Assembly: GCF_041431415.1 (NCBI RefSeq)
Contig: NZ_CP107845.1
Span: 6,324,001 to 6,388,000, forward strand
Source: Streptomyces sp. NBC_00513
GTDB lineage: Bacteria > Actinomycetota > Actinomycetes > Streptomycetales > Streptomycetaceae
Reading direction: 5' to 3'
DNA length: 64,000 nt
Positions 32,672 through 40,652 of this stretch are shown here, piece by piece. Numbering within the stretch: the stretch's first letter is position 1; every line of letters starts with the position of its first letter. The notes below the pieces were generated by a model. The model did no database searches and had not been told where the DNA came from. It was given only the letters and a program-made list of their open reading frames with translations. The position numbers and the translations under genes were made by a program.

Positions 32672-34003
32672 TCAGACGCCGAACGGCGCCGGATAGGCGA
32701 TCGTGCCCGCGGGGATCGGCACGGTGTCGTCCAGCACGAGCGCCATCATCACCTCGTCGGGCACCTCGAAGGGCGCCCGGATCCCGAACCGGGACGCCGG
32801 CACGAAACCGAAGCGCGCGTAATACGCCGGATGCCCGAGGACGAGCACCAACGACTCCCCGCGCCCGCGGGCGTCCGCGAGGAGCGCCCGTACGACCGCG
32901 CTGCCCGCGCCCGAGCGGTGGACCGCGGGGTCGGCCGCCACGGGTGCGAGCGCGAGCGCCGGTGCGCCGGACACCTCGCAGCGGGTCAGCAGGGCGTGCG
33001 CCGCCGGCGATCCGTCCGGGCGCTCGGCCACGTACGACAGCCCCGGCAGCCAGGAGACGTCCGCGCGGAGGGCGTCGACCAGATCCGCCTCCAGGGGGGT
33101 CTCGAACGCCGCCAGGTTGACTTCGCGCACCCCCGGGACATCGGCGGCGGTCTCCGGGCGGGCCGGCCAGGCACCGCCGTCCCCGGCGGTCACCGGGCGC
33201 AGGACGTAGCCCGTGTACCCGTACTCGTGCCCGTGCCGTTCCCGTACGTCGAGCTCCTCGCGCACCGCGGCGGTCGCGGCACGGGCCGGGGCGCCGGCGG
33301 TCGGATCGTCGCAGGCGCGCACCCGCTCGCCGAGCGGACCGTAGTACTCGGCCCAGTCGGAGTCGGGCTGGTGGTGGACGCCCGACACCCGGTACCCGGC
33401 GACCTGGACGGCCGCGAGGTTGCGGGCGGTGGAGCGCAGCGGGTACTGGGGGTCCCAGAAGGCGCGTGCCCCCGCGGACGGCTCCTCGACGGTCCACTCG
33501 CACTCCGTCACCACGAGGGCGCCGCCGGGTGCGAGCAGGCGCTTCCACGACGCGAGCGCGCGGTCGAAGCCGACGATGTAGGCCGAACCCTCGGCCCAGA
33601 CGAGGTCGAAGGAGCCGTCCTCGCAGGTCAGCGCCCCCATGTCCGCGTTGACGGCATGGACACGGTCGCCGAGCCCGCGGGCCTCGGCCGCCTCGCGGAG
33701 CTCGTCGAGGAAGCCCTCGTACAGATCGACCGCGGTCACCTCGGCGCCCGCCTCGGCGGCGAGCAGCAGCGCGCCGCGGCCCGGACCGCAGCCCAGGTCC
33801 AGGACCCGGGGGCGCTCGGGCAGCGGCCCGCACAGGGACAGCAGGTGCCGGGTGGTCGCGTCGGAACCGGGGGACTGCCGGGGCAGGCCGCGGTGGAGCG
33901 TGAGGAAGGCCTCACGGAAAGCGGGGTCGCCGAAGTCGGCATCGCCGAAGTCGGGTGTGGAAGAGGAGGAGCCGGAAGGAATGGAACCGGTGTGGTCGGT
34001 CAA
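32672..34003 (-). CDS. Class I SAM-dependent methyltransferase fused to a GNAT acetyltransferase
   Basis: A 443-residue fusion from ATG 34003. Residues about 1-265 form a methyltransferase: SAM motif I PRVLDLGCGPGRGALLLAAE (about 66-85), VTAVDLYEGFLDEL, then DLVWAEGSAYIVGFD and GGALVVTECEW. Residues about 285-443 form a GNAT domain of the yhbS type: VPGVREVNLAAFETPLEADL, PVAADPAVHRSGAGSAVVRA (acetyl-CoA loop), and VLGHPAYYARFGFVPASRFG. The N-terminus has a DFGDADFGDPAF repeat. Both halves look complete, so this seems a true two-activity protein. Substrates unknown. A 27-codon ORF lies just upstream. Confidence 0.85.
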   Translation of the reverse strand: MTDHTGSIPSGSSSSTPDFGDADFGDPAFREAFLTLHRGLPRQSPGSDATTRHLLSLCGPLPERPRVLDLGCGPGRGALLLAAEAGAEVTAVDLYEGFLDELREAAEARGLGDRVHAVNADMGALTCEDGSFDLVWAEGSAYIVGFDRALASWKRLLAPGGALVVTECEWTVEEPSAGARAFWDPQYPLRSTARNLAAVQVAGYRVSGVHHQPDSDWAEYYGPLGERVRACDDPTAGAPARAATAAVREELDVRERHGHEYGYTGYVLRPVTAGDGGAWPARPETAADVPGVREVNLAAFETPLEADLVDALRADVSWLPGLSYVAERPDGSPAAHALLTRCEVSGAPALALAPVAADPAVHRSGAGSAVVRALLADARGRGESLVLVLGHPAYYARFGFVPASRFGIRAPFEVPDEVMMALVLDDTVPIPAGTIAYPAPFGV

Positions 34004-34052
34004 CGTGAACCCTCGGAACGGGGGCTCCGGCCGACGGGGCCGATCGGGGTGA

Positions 34053-34136
34053 TCAGGCCTGGCCGGACGCCCGGAGGAAGACGGGGATGTGTCGGAGCGC
34101 GTCGCTGCCCTCGGCGGCGACCTCTGCGACGGTCAT
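34053..34136 (-). CDS. Possible 27-aa leader/upstream peptide
   Basis: ATG 34136 follows AGAGGTGG at suitable spacing and the ORF encodes MTVAEVAAEGSDALRHIPVF followed by LRASGQA and TGA. It ends 49 bases before the start of the methyltransferase-GNAT gene. The amino-acid pattern (amphipathic, no low-complexity bias) looks more protein-like than chance, but the peptide is not recognised. It may be a regulatory leader or a small gene of its own. Confidence 0.4.
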   Translation of the reverse strand: MTVAEVAAEGSDALRHIPVFLRASGQA

Positions 34137-34406
34137 CAACCCACCTCTTTCTCGTCCGGTTCCGGTGCGGGACGTGTGCGCGAAGGTCGTACACGTCTGC
34201 GAGAAGCCTAACAGTCACGCGGTTTGTGATCCCCGAGCGTTCTCGTCGATGATGATCGCCACGGGGCCTCCCAGCCCGGGAACATTCGGCTTGTCGGAGC
34301 GCAAACGGGTGGTGAACCCCCGCTTCCATTCATCCGATAGCCTCTGCCGACGTGCCGCCGCCCCACGCGGCGGCCGTCCCGTGTTCGCTGCAAGGAGTGG
34401 GTTCGA

Positions 34407-36188
34407 CTGCCGACCGTCATCCTCACCGGCCTGCCGGTCCCCGGATCGCCGCTCGCCGACGAGCTGCGCACGTTGGGCTTCGACGTCCGCTCCGTCACCA
34501 GGCCCGAGGACACCGCCACCGCGCTGGCCGACGTACCGACCGAACAGCGGGTGGCCGTCGTCGACAGCGCGTTCGTCGGCCACGTGCACGCCCTGCGGCT
34601 CGCGCTCACCGACCCGCGCTTCGACGCCTGCGCCGTGACCGGCGCCTTCGCCGTCCAGGCCGCTGCCCGCGCCGCCCTGGACCTGGCCGCGGCCCTCCCC
34701 GAGAACGGCGCCGGCCCCTACCCCGACCGGCTCGCCGCCGCCGTCGAGGCCGCCGGGATCCCCGTGCAGCGGCCCGAGCTCGGCACCCTGGTCGCCGCCG
34801 TCCCCGCCGCCGGCCCGGAGCGCGCGAGCGCCGTCGCCGCCGTCGCCGCCGTGGACGACGAGGCCGTGCGGCTGCGGACCGCCGTGAAGTCCCGCGACGG
34901 GTTCTTCACCACCTTCTTCATCAGCCCGTACTCGCGCTACGTCGCCCGCTGGTGCGCGCGCCGCGGCCTGACCCCCAACCAGGTCACCACCGCCTCGCTG
35001 CTCACCGCGCTCGTCGCGGCCGGCTGCGCGGCCACCGGTGACCGCTGGGGCTACGTCGCGGCCGGTGTCCTCCTCCTCCTCTCCTTCGTACTGGACTGCG
35101 CCGACGGGCAGCTCGCCCGCTACTCCCTGCAGTACTCGACGCTGGGCGCCTGGCTCGACGCGACCTTCGACCGCGCGAAGGAGTACTCCTTCTACGCGGG
35201 CCTCGCGCTCGGCGCGGCCAGGAACGGCGACGACGTCTGGGCCCTGGCCCTCGGCGCGATGATCCTGATGACCTGCCGGCACATCGTCGACTTCTCCTTC
35301 AACGAGGCGAACCACGACGCCACGGCGAACACGAGCCCCACCGCCGCCCTCTCCGACCGGCTCGACAGCGTCGGCTGGACGGTCTGGGTCCGCCGGATGA
35401 TCATCCTGCCGATCGGCGAACGGTGGGCGATGATCGCCGTGCTGACCGCCGTCACCACCCCCCGGATCGTCTTCTACGCCCTGCTCATCGGCTGCGCCTT
35501 CGGCGCGCTGTACACCACCGCGGGCCGCGTGCTGCGCTCGCTGACCCGCAAGGCGAAGCGCACCGACCGCGCCGCCCAGGCGCTGGCCGACCTCGCCGAC
35601 TCGGGCCCGATCGCGACCCTCACCGGCCGGATCGTCGGCCGGATGGCGCCCGGCGCCGGCATCGCCGCCGCCCTCGTCGGCTCGGTCGCGCTGCTGTGGA
35701 CGGCCTGGGCGTACGAGTTCGGTGCCCGCCAGGTCGTCATCGCCGCCGTCTTCTACGCGGTCCTCGCCGGCGCCGCCGTCGCCCGCCCCCTCAAGGGCGC
35801 CCTCGACTGGCTCGTCCCGCCCGTCTTCCGGGCCGCCGAGTACACCACCGTATTGATCCTCGCGGCCAAGGCGGACGTCCCGGGAGCCCTCCCGGCGGCA
35901 TTCGGACTGGTCGCGGCGGTCGCCTACCATCACTACGACACGGTCTACCGCATCCGCGGTGGCACCGGGGCGCCCCCGCACTGGCTGGTGCGGACGATCG
36001 GCGGGCACGAGGGCCGGGTGCTGCTCACCGCGGCACTGGCCGCCGTCCTGGCCGAGCGCCCCGCGGACTTCCCCGTCGCGCTCACGGTCACGGCCGTGTT
36101 CGTGGCACTCGTGGTGCTCTCGGAGAGCATCCGGTTCTGGGTCTCCTCCGGAGCACCCGCCGTACATGACGAAGGAGAACCAGCATGA
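34407..36188 (+). CDS. CDP-alcohol phosphatidyltransferase with N-terminal extension domain
   Basis: A ~593-residue protein. No ATG/GTG/TTG lies between the in-frame TAG at 34338 and TTG 34473; CTG 34407 has AAGGAG nine bases upstream and gives LPTVILTGLPVPGSPLADEL, so CTG is proposed. Residues 1 to ~170 form an alpha/beta domain of unknown role. The transferase motif DxxDGxxARx8Gx3Dx3D is complete at about 230-255 (DCADGQLARY, LGAWLDATFD). Around it and after it lie about eight to ten hydrophobic segments. It should move a phospho-alcohol from a CDP-alcohol to an acceptor. First gene of a seven-gene run; its stop overlaps the next start (ATGA). Confidence 0.85.
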   Translation: MPTVILTGLPVPGSPLADELRTLGFDVRSVTRPEDTATALADVPTEQRVAVVDSAFVGHVHALRLALTDPRFDACAVTGAFAVQAAARAALDLAAALPENGAGPYPDRLAAAVEAAGIPVQRPELGTLVAAVPAAGPERASAVAAVAAVDDEAVRLRTAVKSRDGFFTTFFISPYSRYVARWCARRGLTPNQVTTASLLTALVAAGCAATGDRWGYVAAGVLLLLSFVLDCADGQLARYSLQYSTLGAWLDATFDRAKEYSFYAGLALGAARNGDDVWALALGAMILMTCRHIVDFSFNEANHDATANTSPTAALSDRLDSVGWTVWVRRMIILPIGERWAMIAVLTAVTTPRIVFYALLIGCAFGALYTTAGRVLRSLTRKAKRTDRAAQALADLADSGPIATLTGRIVGRMAPGAGIAAALVGSVALLWTAWAYEFGARQVVIAAVFYAVLAGAAVARPLKGALDWLVPPVFRAAEYTTVLILAAKADVPGALPAAFGLVAAVAYHHYDTVYRIRGGTGAPPHWLVRTIGGHEGRVLLTAALAAVLAERPADFPVALTVTAVFVALVVLSESIRFWVSSGAPAVHDEGEPA

Positions 36189-36937
36189 TCGGCCTTGTAC
36201 TCGCTGCCGGTGCCGGACGCCGTCTGCGTCCCTACACCGACACCCTGCCCAAGGCCCTCGTGCCCGTCGGTCCCGAGGGGGACGAGGAGAGCCTGACCGT
36301 CCTCGACCTCACCCTCGGCAACTTCGCCGAGGTCGGACTGACCGAGGTCGCGATCGTCGTCGGCTACCGCAAGGAAGCCGTGTACGAGCGCCGCGAGGCC
36401 CTGGAGGCCAAGTACGGCGTCAAGATCACGCTGATCGACAACGACAAGGCCGAGGAGTGGAACAACGCCTACTCCCTGTGGTGCGCGCGTGACGTCCTCA
36501 AGCGCGGCGTGATCCTCGCCAACGGCGACACCGTCCACCCGGTCTCCGTCGAGAAGACCCTGCTGGCCGCCCGAGGCCAGGGCCAGAAGATCATCCTCGC
36601 CCTCGACACGGTCAAGCAGCTGGCCGACGAGGAGATGAAGGTCATCACCGCCGACGGCCAGGGCGTGCGCAGGATCACCAAGCTGATGGAGCCGTCGGAG
36701 GCGACCGGCGAGTACATCGGCGTCACCCTGATCGAGCCGGAAGCCGCCGAGGAACTGGCGCGGGCGCTCCAGACCACCTTCGAGCGCGACCCCGACCTCT
36801 ACTACGAGGACGGCTACCAGCAGCTCGTCAACGACGGCTTCACCATCGACGTGGCCCCCATCGGCGACGTCAAGTGGGTCGAGATCGACAACCACGACGA
36901 CCTCGCCAAGGGCCGGACCATCGCATGCCAGTACTGA
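36185..36937 (+). CDS. Nucleotidyltransferase (phosphocholine/sugar-phosphate cytidylyltransferase-like)
   Basis: A 250-residue protein from ATG 36185. The N-terminal NTP-binding loop MIGLVLAAGAGRRLRPYTDT with LPKALVPVG is the hallmark of GlmU/LicC-type nucleotidyltransferases; VILANGDTVHPV carries the metal Asp, and WVEIDNHDDLAKG the C-terminal metal site. Placed between a CDP-alcohol transferase and a glycerol-1-phosphate-dehydrogenase-like gene, it most likely makes a CDP-activated alcohol phosphate from CTP. Which phosphate is used (glycerol-1-phosphate, inositol or another polyol) is not visible. Start and stop both overlap neighbours. Confidence 0.85.
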   Translation: MIGLVLAAGAGRRLRPYTDTLPKALVPVGPEGDEESLTVLDLTLGNFAEVGLTEVAIVVGYRKEAVYERREALEAKYGVKITLIDNDKAEEWNNAYSLWCARDVLKRGVILANGDTVHPVSVEKTLLAARGQGQKIILALDTVKQLADEEMKVITADGQGVRRITKLMEPSEATGEYIGVTLIEPEAAEELARALQTTFERDPDLYYEDGYQQLVNDGFTIDVAPIGDVKWVEIDNHDDLAKGRTIACQY

Positions 36938-37986
36938 CGCGGCTGATCCCCTCGCCCGTCGTCGTCGACATCAGCTGCGGCGCGATGGACGACCTGGCCG
37001 GCCTCCTGGCCGACCAGCGCGTCTCCGCGTCCGGCAAGCTTGCGATCGCGATCAGCGGGGGATCCGGCCAGGTGCTGCGCGCCAAGCTGGAGCCCGTCCT
37101 GCCGCACGCCGACTGGTACCCGGTCGTCGACGGCACCATCGACTCGGCGGTCAAGCTGGCCGACGACATAAAGGGCCGCCGCTACGACGCGGTCGTCGGA
37201 CTGGGCGGCGGCAAGATCATCGACGTGGCGAAGTACGCCGCGGCGCGGGTCGGGCTGCCCATGGTGGCCGTCGCCACCAACCTCTCCCACGACGGCATCT
37301 GCTCGCCGGTGTCCATCCTGGACAACGACAACGGCCGCGGTTCCTACGGCGTTCCCATGCCGATCGCGATGGTCATCGACCTCGACGTGATCAAGGACGC
37401 CCCGGCCCGCTTCGTCCGCGCGGGCATCGGCGACGCGATCTCCAACATCTCGGCCGTCGCCGACTGGGAGCTCTCGCACCGCCTCAACGGCGAGCCCGTC
37501 GACGGCCTGGCCGCCGCCATGGCCCGCACCGCCGGCGAGTCCGTGCTGCGCCACCCCGGCACGGTGGGCGACGACGAGTTCCTGACCGTGCTCTCGGAGG
37601 CCCTCGTGCTCTCCGGCATCGCCATGTCGATCAGCGGGGACACCCGCCCGTCGTCCGGCGCCTGCCACGAGATCAGCCACGCCTTCGACCTGCTCTACCC
37701 GGGACGCTCCGCGCTCCACGGCGAGCAGGTCGGCATCGGGGCGGCCTTCGCCATGCACCTGCGGGGAGCCAAGGAGCACTCCGCGCTCTTCGTCGAGGTG
37801 CTGCGCCGCCACGAGCTGCCCGTGCTGCCCGAGGAGATCGGGTTCAGCGTGGACGAGTTCGTCGCGGCCGTCGAGTACGCCCCCCAGACCCGACCTGGAC
37901 GCTTCACCATCCTGGAGCACCTCAACCTGTCCGCAGCCGAGATCAGGGATGCTTACGCCGACTATGTCCAAACCATCCGTAGCTGA
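36925..37986 (+). CDS. sn-Glycerol-1-phosphate dehydrogenase-like (EgsA/AraM) enzyme
   Basis: A 353-residue protein from ATG 36925, overlapping the preceding stop by 13 bases. It has the iron/zinc alcohol dehydrogenase fold: VVGLGGGKIIDVAKYAAARV (NAD loop), TNLSHDGICSPVSI, GDAISNISAV (metal Asp), SGACHEISHAFDLL and LHGEQVGIG (metal His residues). These blocks match archaeal G1PDH and Bacillus AraM/EgsA, which reduce dihydroxyacetone phosphate to sn-glycerol-1-phosphate with NAD(P)H. 2-deoxy-scyllo-inosose-type relatives share the fold but not these blocks. The product would be the substrate for the neighbouring cytidylyltransferase. Confidence 0.85.
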   Translation: MPVLTRLIPSPVVVDISCGAMDDLAGLLADQRVSASGKLAIAISGGSGQVLRAKLEPVLPHADWYPVVDGTIDSAVKLADDIKGRRYDAVVGLGGGKIIDVAKYAAARVGLPMVAVATNLSHDGICSPVSILDNDNGRGSYGVPMPIAMVIDLDVIKDAPARFVRAGIGDAISNISAVADWELSHRLNGEPVDGLAAAMARTAGESVLRHPGTVGDDEFLTVLSEALVLSGIAMSISGDTRPSSGACHEISHAFDLLYPGRSALHGEQVGIGAAFAMHLRGAKEHSALFVEVLRRHELPVLPEEIGFSVDEFVAAVEYAPQTRPGRFTILEHLNLSAAEIRDAYADYVQTIRS

Positions 37987-38743
37987 ACTCCGGCCCGTCG
38001 TTCACCCGCCGGGCGTCAAGGATCGACGCAGCGGCGAGCACTGGGGCGGACGCCTCTACATGCGCGAGATCTCCCTGCGCATCACCCGCGTCCTGGTCTC
38101 CACCAAGGTCACGCCCAACCAGCTGACCTACGTGATGACCGTGGCCGGAGTCCTCGCGGCCCCGGCCCTGCTGATCCCGGGCATCTGGGGCGCCGTCCTC
38201 GGCGTGATCATGGTCCAGCTCTACCTGCTGCTCGACTGCGTCGACGGCGAGGTCGCCCGCTGGAAGAAGCAGTTCTCGCTCTCCGGGGTGTACCTGGACC
38301 GCGTCGGCGCCTACCTGTGCGACGCCGCGGTGCTGGTCGGCTTCGGCCTGCGCGCCTCGGACCTGTGGGGCAGCGGGCGGATCGACTGGCTGTGGGCGTT
38401 CCTGGGCACCCTGGCGGCGCTCGGCGCGATCCTGATCAAGGCCGAGACCGATCTGGTCGGCGTCGCCCGGCACCAGGTCGGCAAGGCGCCCGTCAAGGAG
38501 GAGGCGTCGGAACCGCGCTCGTCCGGCATGGCGCTCGCGCGCCGGGCCGCCGCCGCGCTCAAGTTCCACCGGCTGATCCTGGGCATCGAGGCCTCGCTGC
38601 TCATCCTGCTGCTGGCCGTCGTCGACCAGGTCCGCGGCGACCTGTTCTACACCCGGCTCGGCGTCGCCGTGCTGGCCGGCATCGCCCTGCTGCAGACCCT
38701 GCTGCACCTGGTGTCGGTCCTGGCCTCCAGCAGGCTCAAGTGA
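37964..38743 (+). CDS. Second CDP-alcohol phosphatidyltransferase-like membrane protein, last motif Asp replaced
   Basis: A 259-residue protein from ATG 37964, overlapping the dehydrogenase gene by 23 bases. The entry helix VTPNQLTYVMTVAGVLAAPA and the motif DCVDGEVARWKKQFSLSGVY, then LDRVGAYLCD, follow the family pattern, but the fourth Asp of DxxDGxxARx8Gx3Dx3D, regarded as the catalytic base, is Ala (LDRVGA). An Asp four residues on might substitute. About five to six hydrophobic segments are present. It may use a different geometry, be a regulatory partner of the first transferase, or be inactive. Stop overlaps the next GTG. Confidence 0.8.
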   Translation: MSKPSVAELRPVVHPPGVKDRRSGEHWGGRLYMREISLRITRVLVSTKVTPNQLTYVMTVAGVLAAPALLIPGIWGAVLGVIMVQLYLLLDCVDGEVARWKKQFSLSGVYLDRVGAYLCDAAVLVGFGLRASDLWGSGRIDWLWAFLGTLAALGAILIKAETDLVGVARHQVGKAPVKEEASEPRSSGMALARRAAAALKFHRLILGIEASLLILLLAVVDQVRGDLFYTRLGVAVLAGIALLQTLLHLVSVLASSRLK

Positions 38744-39624
38744 CGACGCCGATGCGGCTGGGCGCCGTGATCATCACCATGGGCAACCGTCCCGACGAGC
38801 TCAAGGCGCTCCTCGACTCGGTGGCGCGCCAGGACGGCGCCCCCGTCGAGGTCGTCGTCGTCGGCCAGGGCGTCAAGGTCACCGGCCTGCCCGAGGGGGT
38901 CCGTACGGTCGACCTGCCCGAGAACCTGGGCATCCCCGGCGGCCGCAACGTCGGCATCGAGGCCTTCGGCCCCGGTGGCACCGACGTGGACGCCCTGCTC
39001 TTCCTGGACGACGACGGGCTGCTGGAACGCACCGACACCGCCGAACTGTGCCGGCAGGCCTTCGCCGAGGACCCCTCGCTCGGGATCGTCAGCTTCCGGA
39101 TCGCCGATCCGGACACCGGCGAGACCCAGCGGCGCCACGTGCCGCGGCTGCGCGCCTCCGACCCCATGCGTTCCTCCCGCGTGACCACCTTCCTGGGCGG
39201 CGCCAACGCCGTCCGCACGAGGGTGTTCGAGCAGGTCGGAGCGCTGCCGGGGGAGTTCTTCTACGCCCACGAGGAGACCGACCTGGCCTGGCGGGCACTC
39301 GACGCCGGGTGGCGGATCGACTACCGCGCGGACATGGTGCTGCTGCACCCGACGACGGCTCCGTCCCGGCACGCGGTCTACCACCGTATGGTGGCTCGTA
39401 ACCGGGTGTGGCTGGCCCGCCGGAATCTGCCCGCCCTCCTGGTACCGCTCTACCTGGGCGTCTGGATGGCCCTGACGCTCCTGCGCAAGCCGTCGGGACC
39501 GGCCCTCAAGGCCTGGTTCGGCGGGTTCAAGGAGGGCTGGACCACCCCGTGTGGTCCCAGACGCCCCATGAAGTGGCGTACGGTCTGGCGGCTGACCCGG
39601 CTCGGCCGACCACCTGTCATCTGA
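38740..39624 (+). CDS. Family 2 glycosyltransferase
   Basis: A 294-residue protein; GTG 38740 overlaps the preceding TGA (GTGA). The GT-A fold is visible: LGAVIITMGNRPDELKALLD at the N-terminus, VDLPENLGIPGGRNVGIEAF, the metal-binding LLFLDDDGLL (Asp-x-Asp type), FLGGANAVRTRVFEQVG, and the acceptor-side FFYAHEETDLAWRALDAGWR. The C-terminal LVPLYLGVWMALTLLRKPSG is membrane-associating. It probably adds a sugar to a lipid- or polymer-linked intermediate of the surrounding pathway before export by the ABC transporter encoded next. Confidence 0.88.
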   Translation: MTTPMRLGAVIITMGNRPDELKALLDSVARQDGAPVEVVVVGQGVKVTGLPEGVRTVDLPENLGIPGGRNVGIEAFGPGGTDVDALLFLDDDGLLERTDTAELCRQAFAEDPSLGIVSFRIADPDTGETQRRHVPRLRASDPMRSSRVTTFLGGANAVRTRVFEQVGALPGEFFYAHEETDLAWRALDAGWRIDYRADMVLLHPTTAPSRHAVYHRMVARNRVWLARRNLPALLVPLYLGVWMALTLLRKPSGPALKAWFGGFKEGWTTPCGPRRPMKWRTVWRLTRLGRPPVI

Positions 39625-39722
39625 CAAGCTCGCGTCTGGGAGCATGGGGCCTGATCAAGGGCCCCGTACTCCGGGTCCGATCCCCCCTTCTGCCGCATCT
39701 TGAAGACGGAAAGTTTCAACTT

Positions 39723-40652
39723 GTGAGTGACACAACCCACGACGGCGCCCTCGCCACGAGCAAGCCGCCGTCCGAAGACGCGGGGCTCGCCCCCGCGGAG
39801 CTCGCCAGGAAGTACGGCCTGTCCGTCAGCGGAGCCCGGCCCGGCCTGGGCGAGTACGTGCGGCAGCTCTGGGGCCGACGTCACTTCATCATGGCCTTCT
39901 CCCGGGCCAAGCTGGTGGCGCAGTACAGCCAGGCGAAGCTCGGGCAGATCTGGCAGGTGGCGACCCCGCTGCTGAACGCCCTGGTCTACTACCTGATTTT
40001 CGGCCTGATCCTGAACGCGGGCCGGGGCATGGAGAAGGGCGTTTACATCCCCTTCCTGGTGATGGGCATCTTCGTCTTCACCTTCACCCAGAACTCGGTG
40101 ATGGCGGGTGTCCGCGCGATCCCCGGCAACCTCGGTCTGGTCCGCGCCCTGCACTTCCCGCGCGCCTCGCTCCCCATCTCCTTCTCGATGCAGCAGCTCC
40201 AGCAGCTGATGTACTCGATGATCGTGGTGGTCATCGTCGCGGTGGCCTTCGGCAACTACCCGCAGTTGTCGTGGCTGCTGGTCATCCCGGCGCTGGCGCT
40301 GCAGTTCGTCTTCAACACCGGGCTGGCGCTGGTCTTCGCGCGGATGGGGTCCAAGACCCCCGACCTCGCGCAGCTGATGCCGTTCATCACGCGCACGTGG
40401 ATGTACGCCTCGGGTGTCATGTTCTCGATCAACGAGATGCTGAAGGACAAGCCGGCCTGGATCGCGGACGTCCTCCAGTGGAACCCCGCGGCCATCTACA
40501 TGGACCTCGTCCGCTTCGCGCTGATCGACGGCTACGGCCCGGAAAACCTGCCGCCGCACGTCTGGGGCTTCGCGGTCGGCTGGGCCGTTCTCACCGGCAT
40601 CGGCGGCTTCGTGTACTTCTGGAAGGCTGAGGAGCGTTACGGCCGTGGCTGA
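39723..40652 (+). CDS. ABC-2 type polysaccharide/teichoic-acid export permease (TagG/Wzm-like)
   Basis: A 309-residue protein from GTG 39723, 98 bases after the glycosyltransferase. A cytosolic N-terminus of ~60 residues leads into GRRHFIMAFSRAKLVAQYSQ and the LGQIWQVATPLLNALVYYLI helix typical of the ABC-2 family. Six hydrophobic segments follow, including GVYIPFLVMGIFVFTF, SMIVVVIVAVAF, WLLVIPALALQFVF and AVLTGIGGFVYF. Relatives export teichoic acids or O-antigens assembled on a lipid carrier. It forms a transporter with the overlapping ATPase gene. Confidence 0.9.
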   Translation: MSDTTHDGALATSKPPSEDAGLAPAELARKYGLSVSGARPGLGEYVRQLWGRRHFIMAFSRAKLVAQYSQAKLGQIWQVATPLLNALVYYLIFGLILNAGRGMEKGVYIPFLVMGIFVFTFTQNSVMAGVRAIPGNLGLVRALHFPRASLPISFSMQQLQQLMYSMIVVVIVAVAFGNYPQLSWLLVIPALALQFVFNTGLALVFARMGSKTPDLAQLMPFITRTWMYASGVMFSINEMLKDKPAWIADVLQWNPAAIYMDLVRFALIDGYGPENLPPHVWGFAVGWAVLTGIGGFVYFWKAEERYGRG

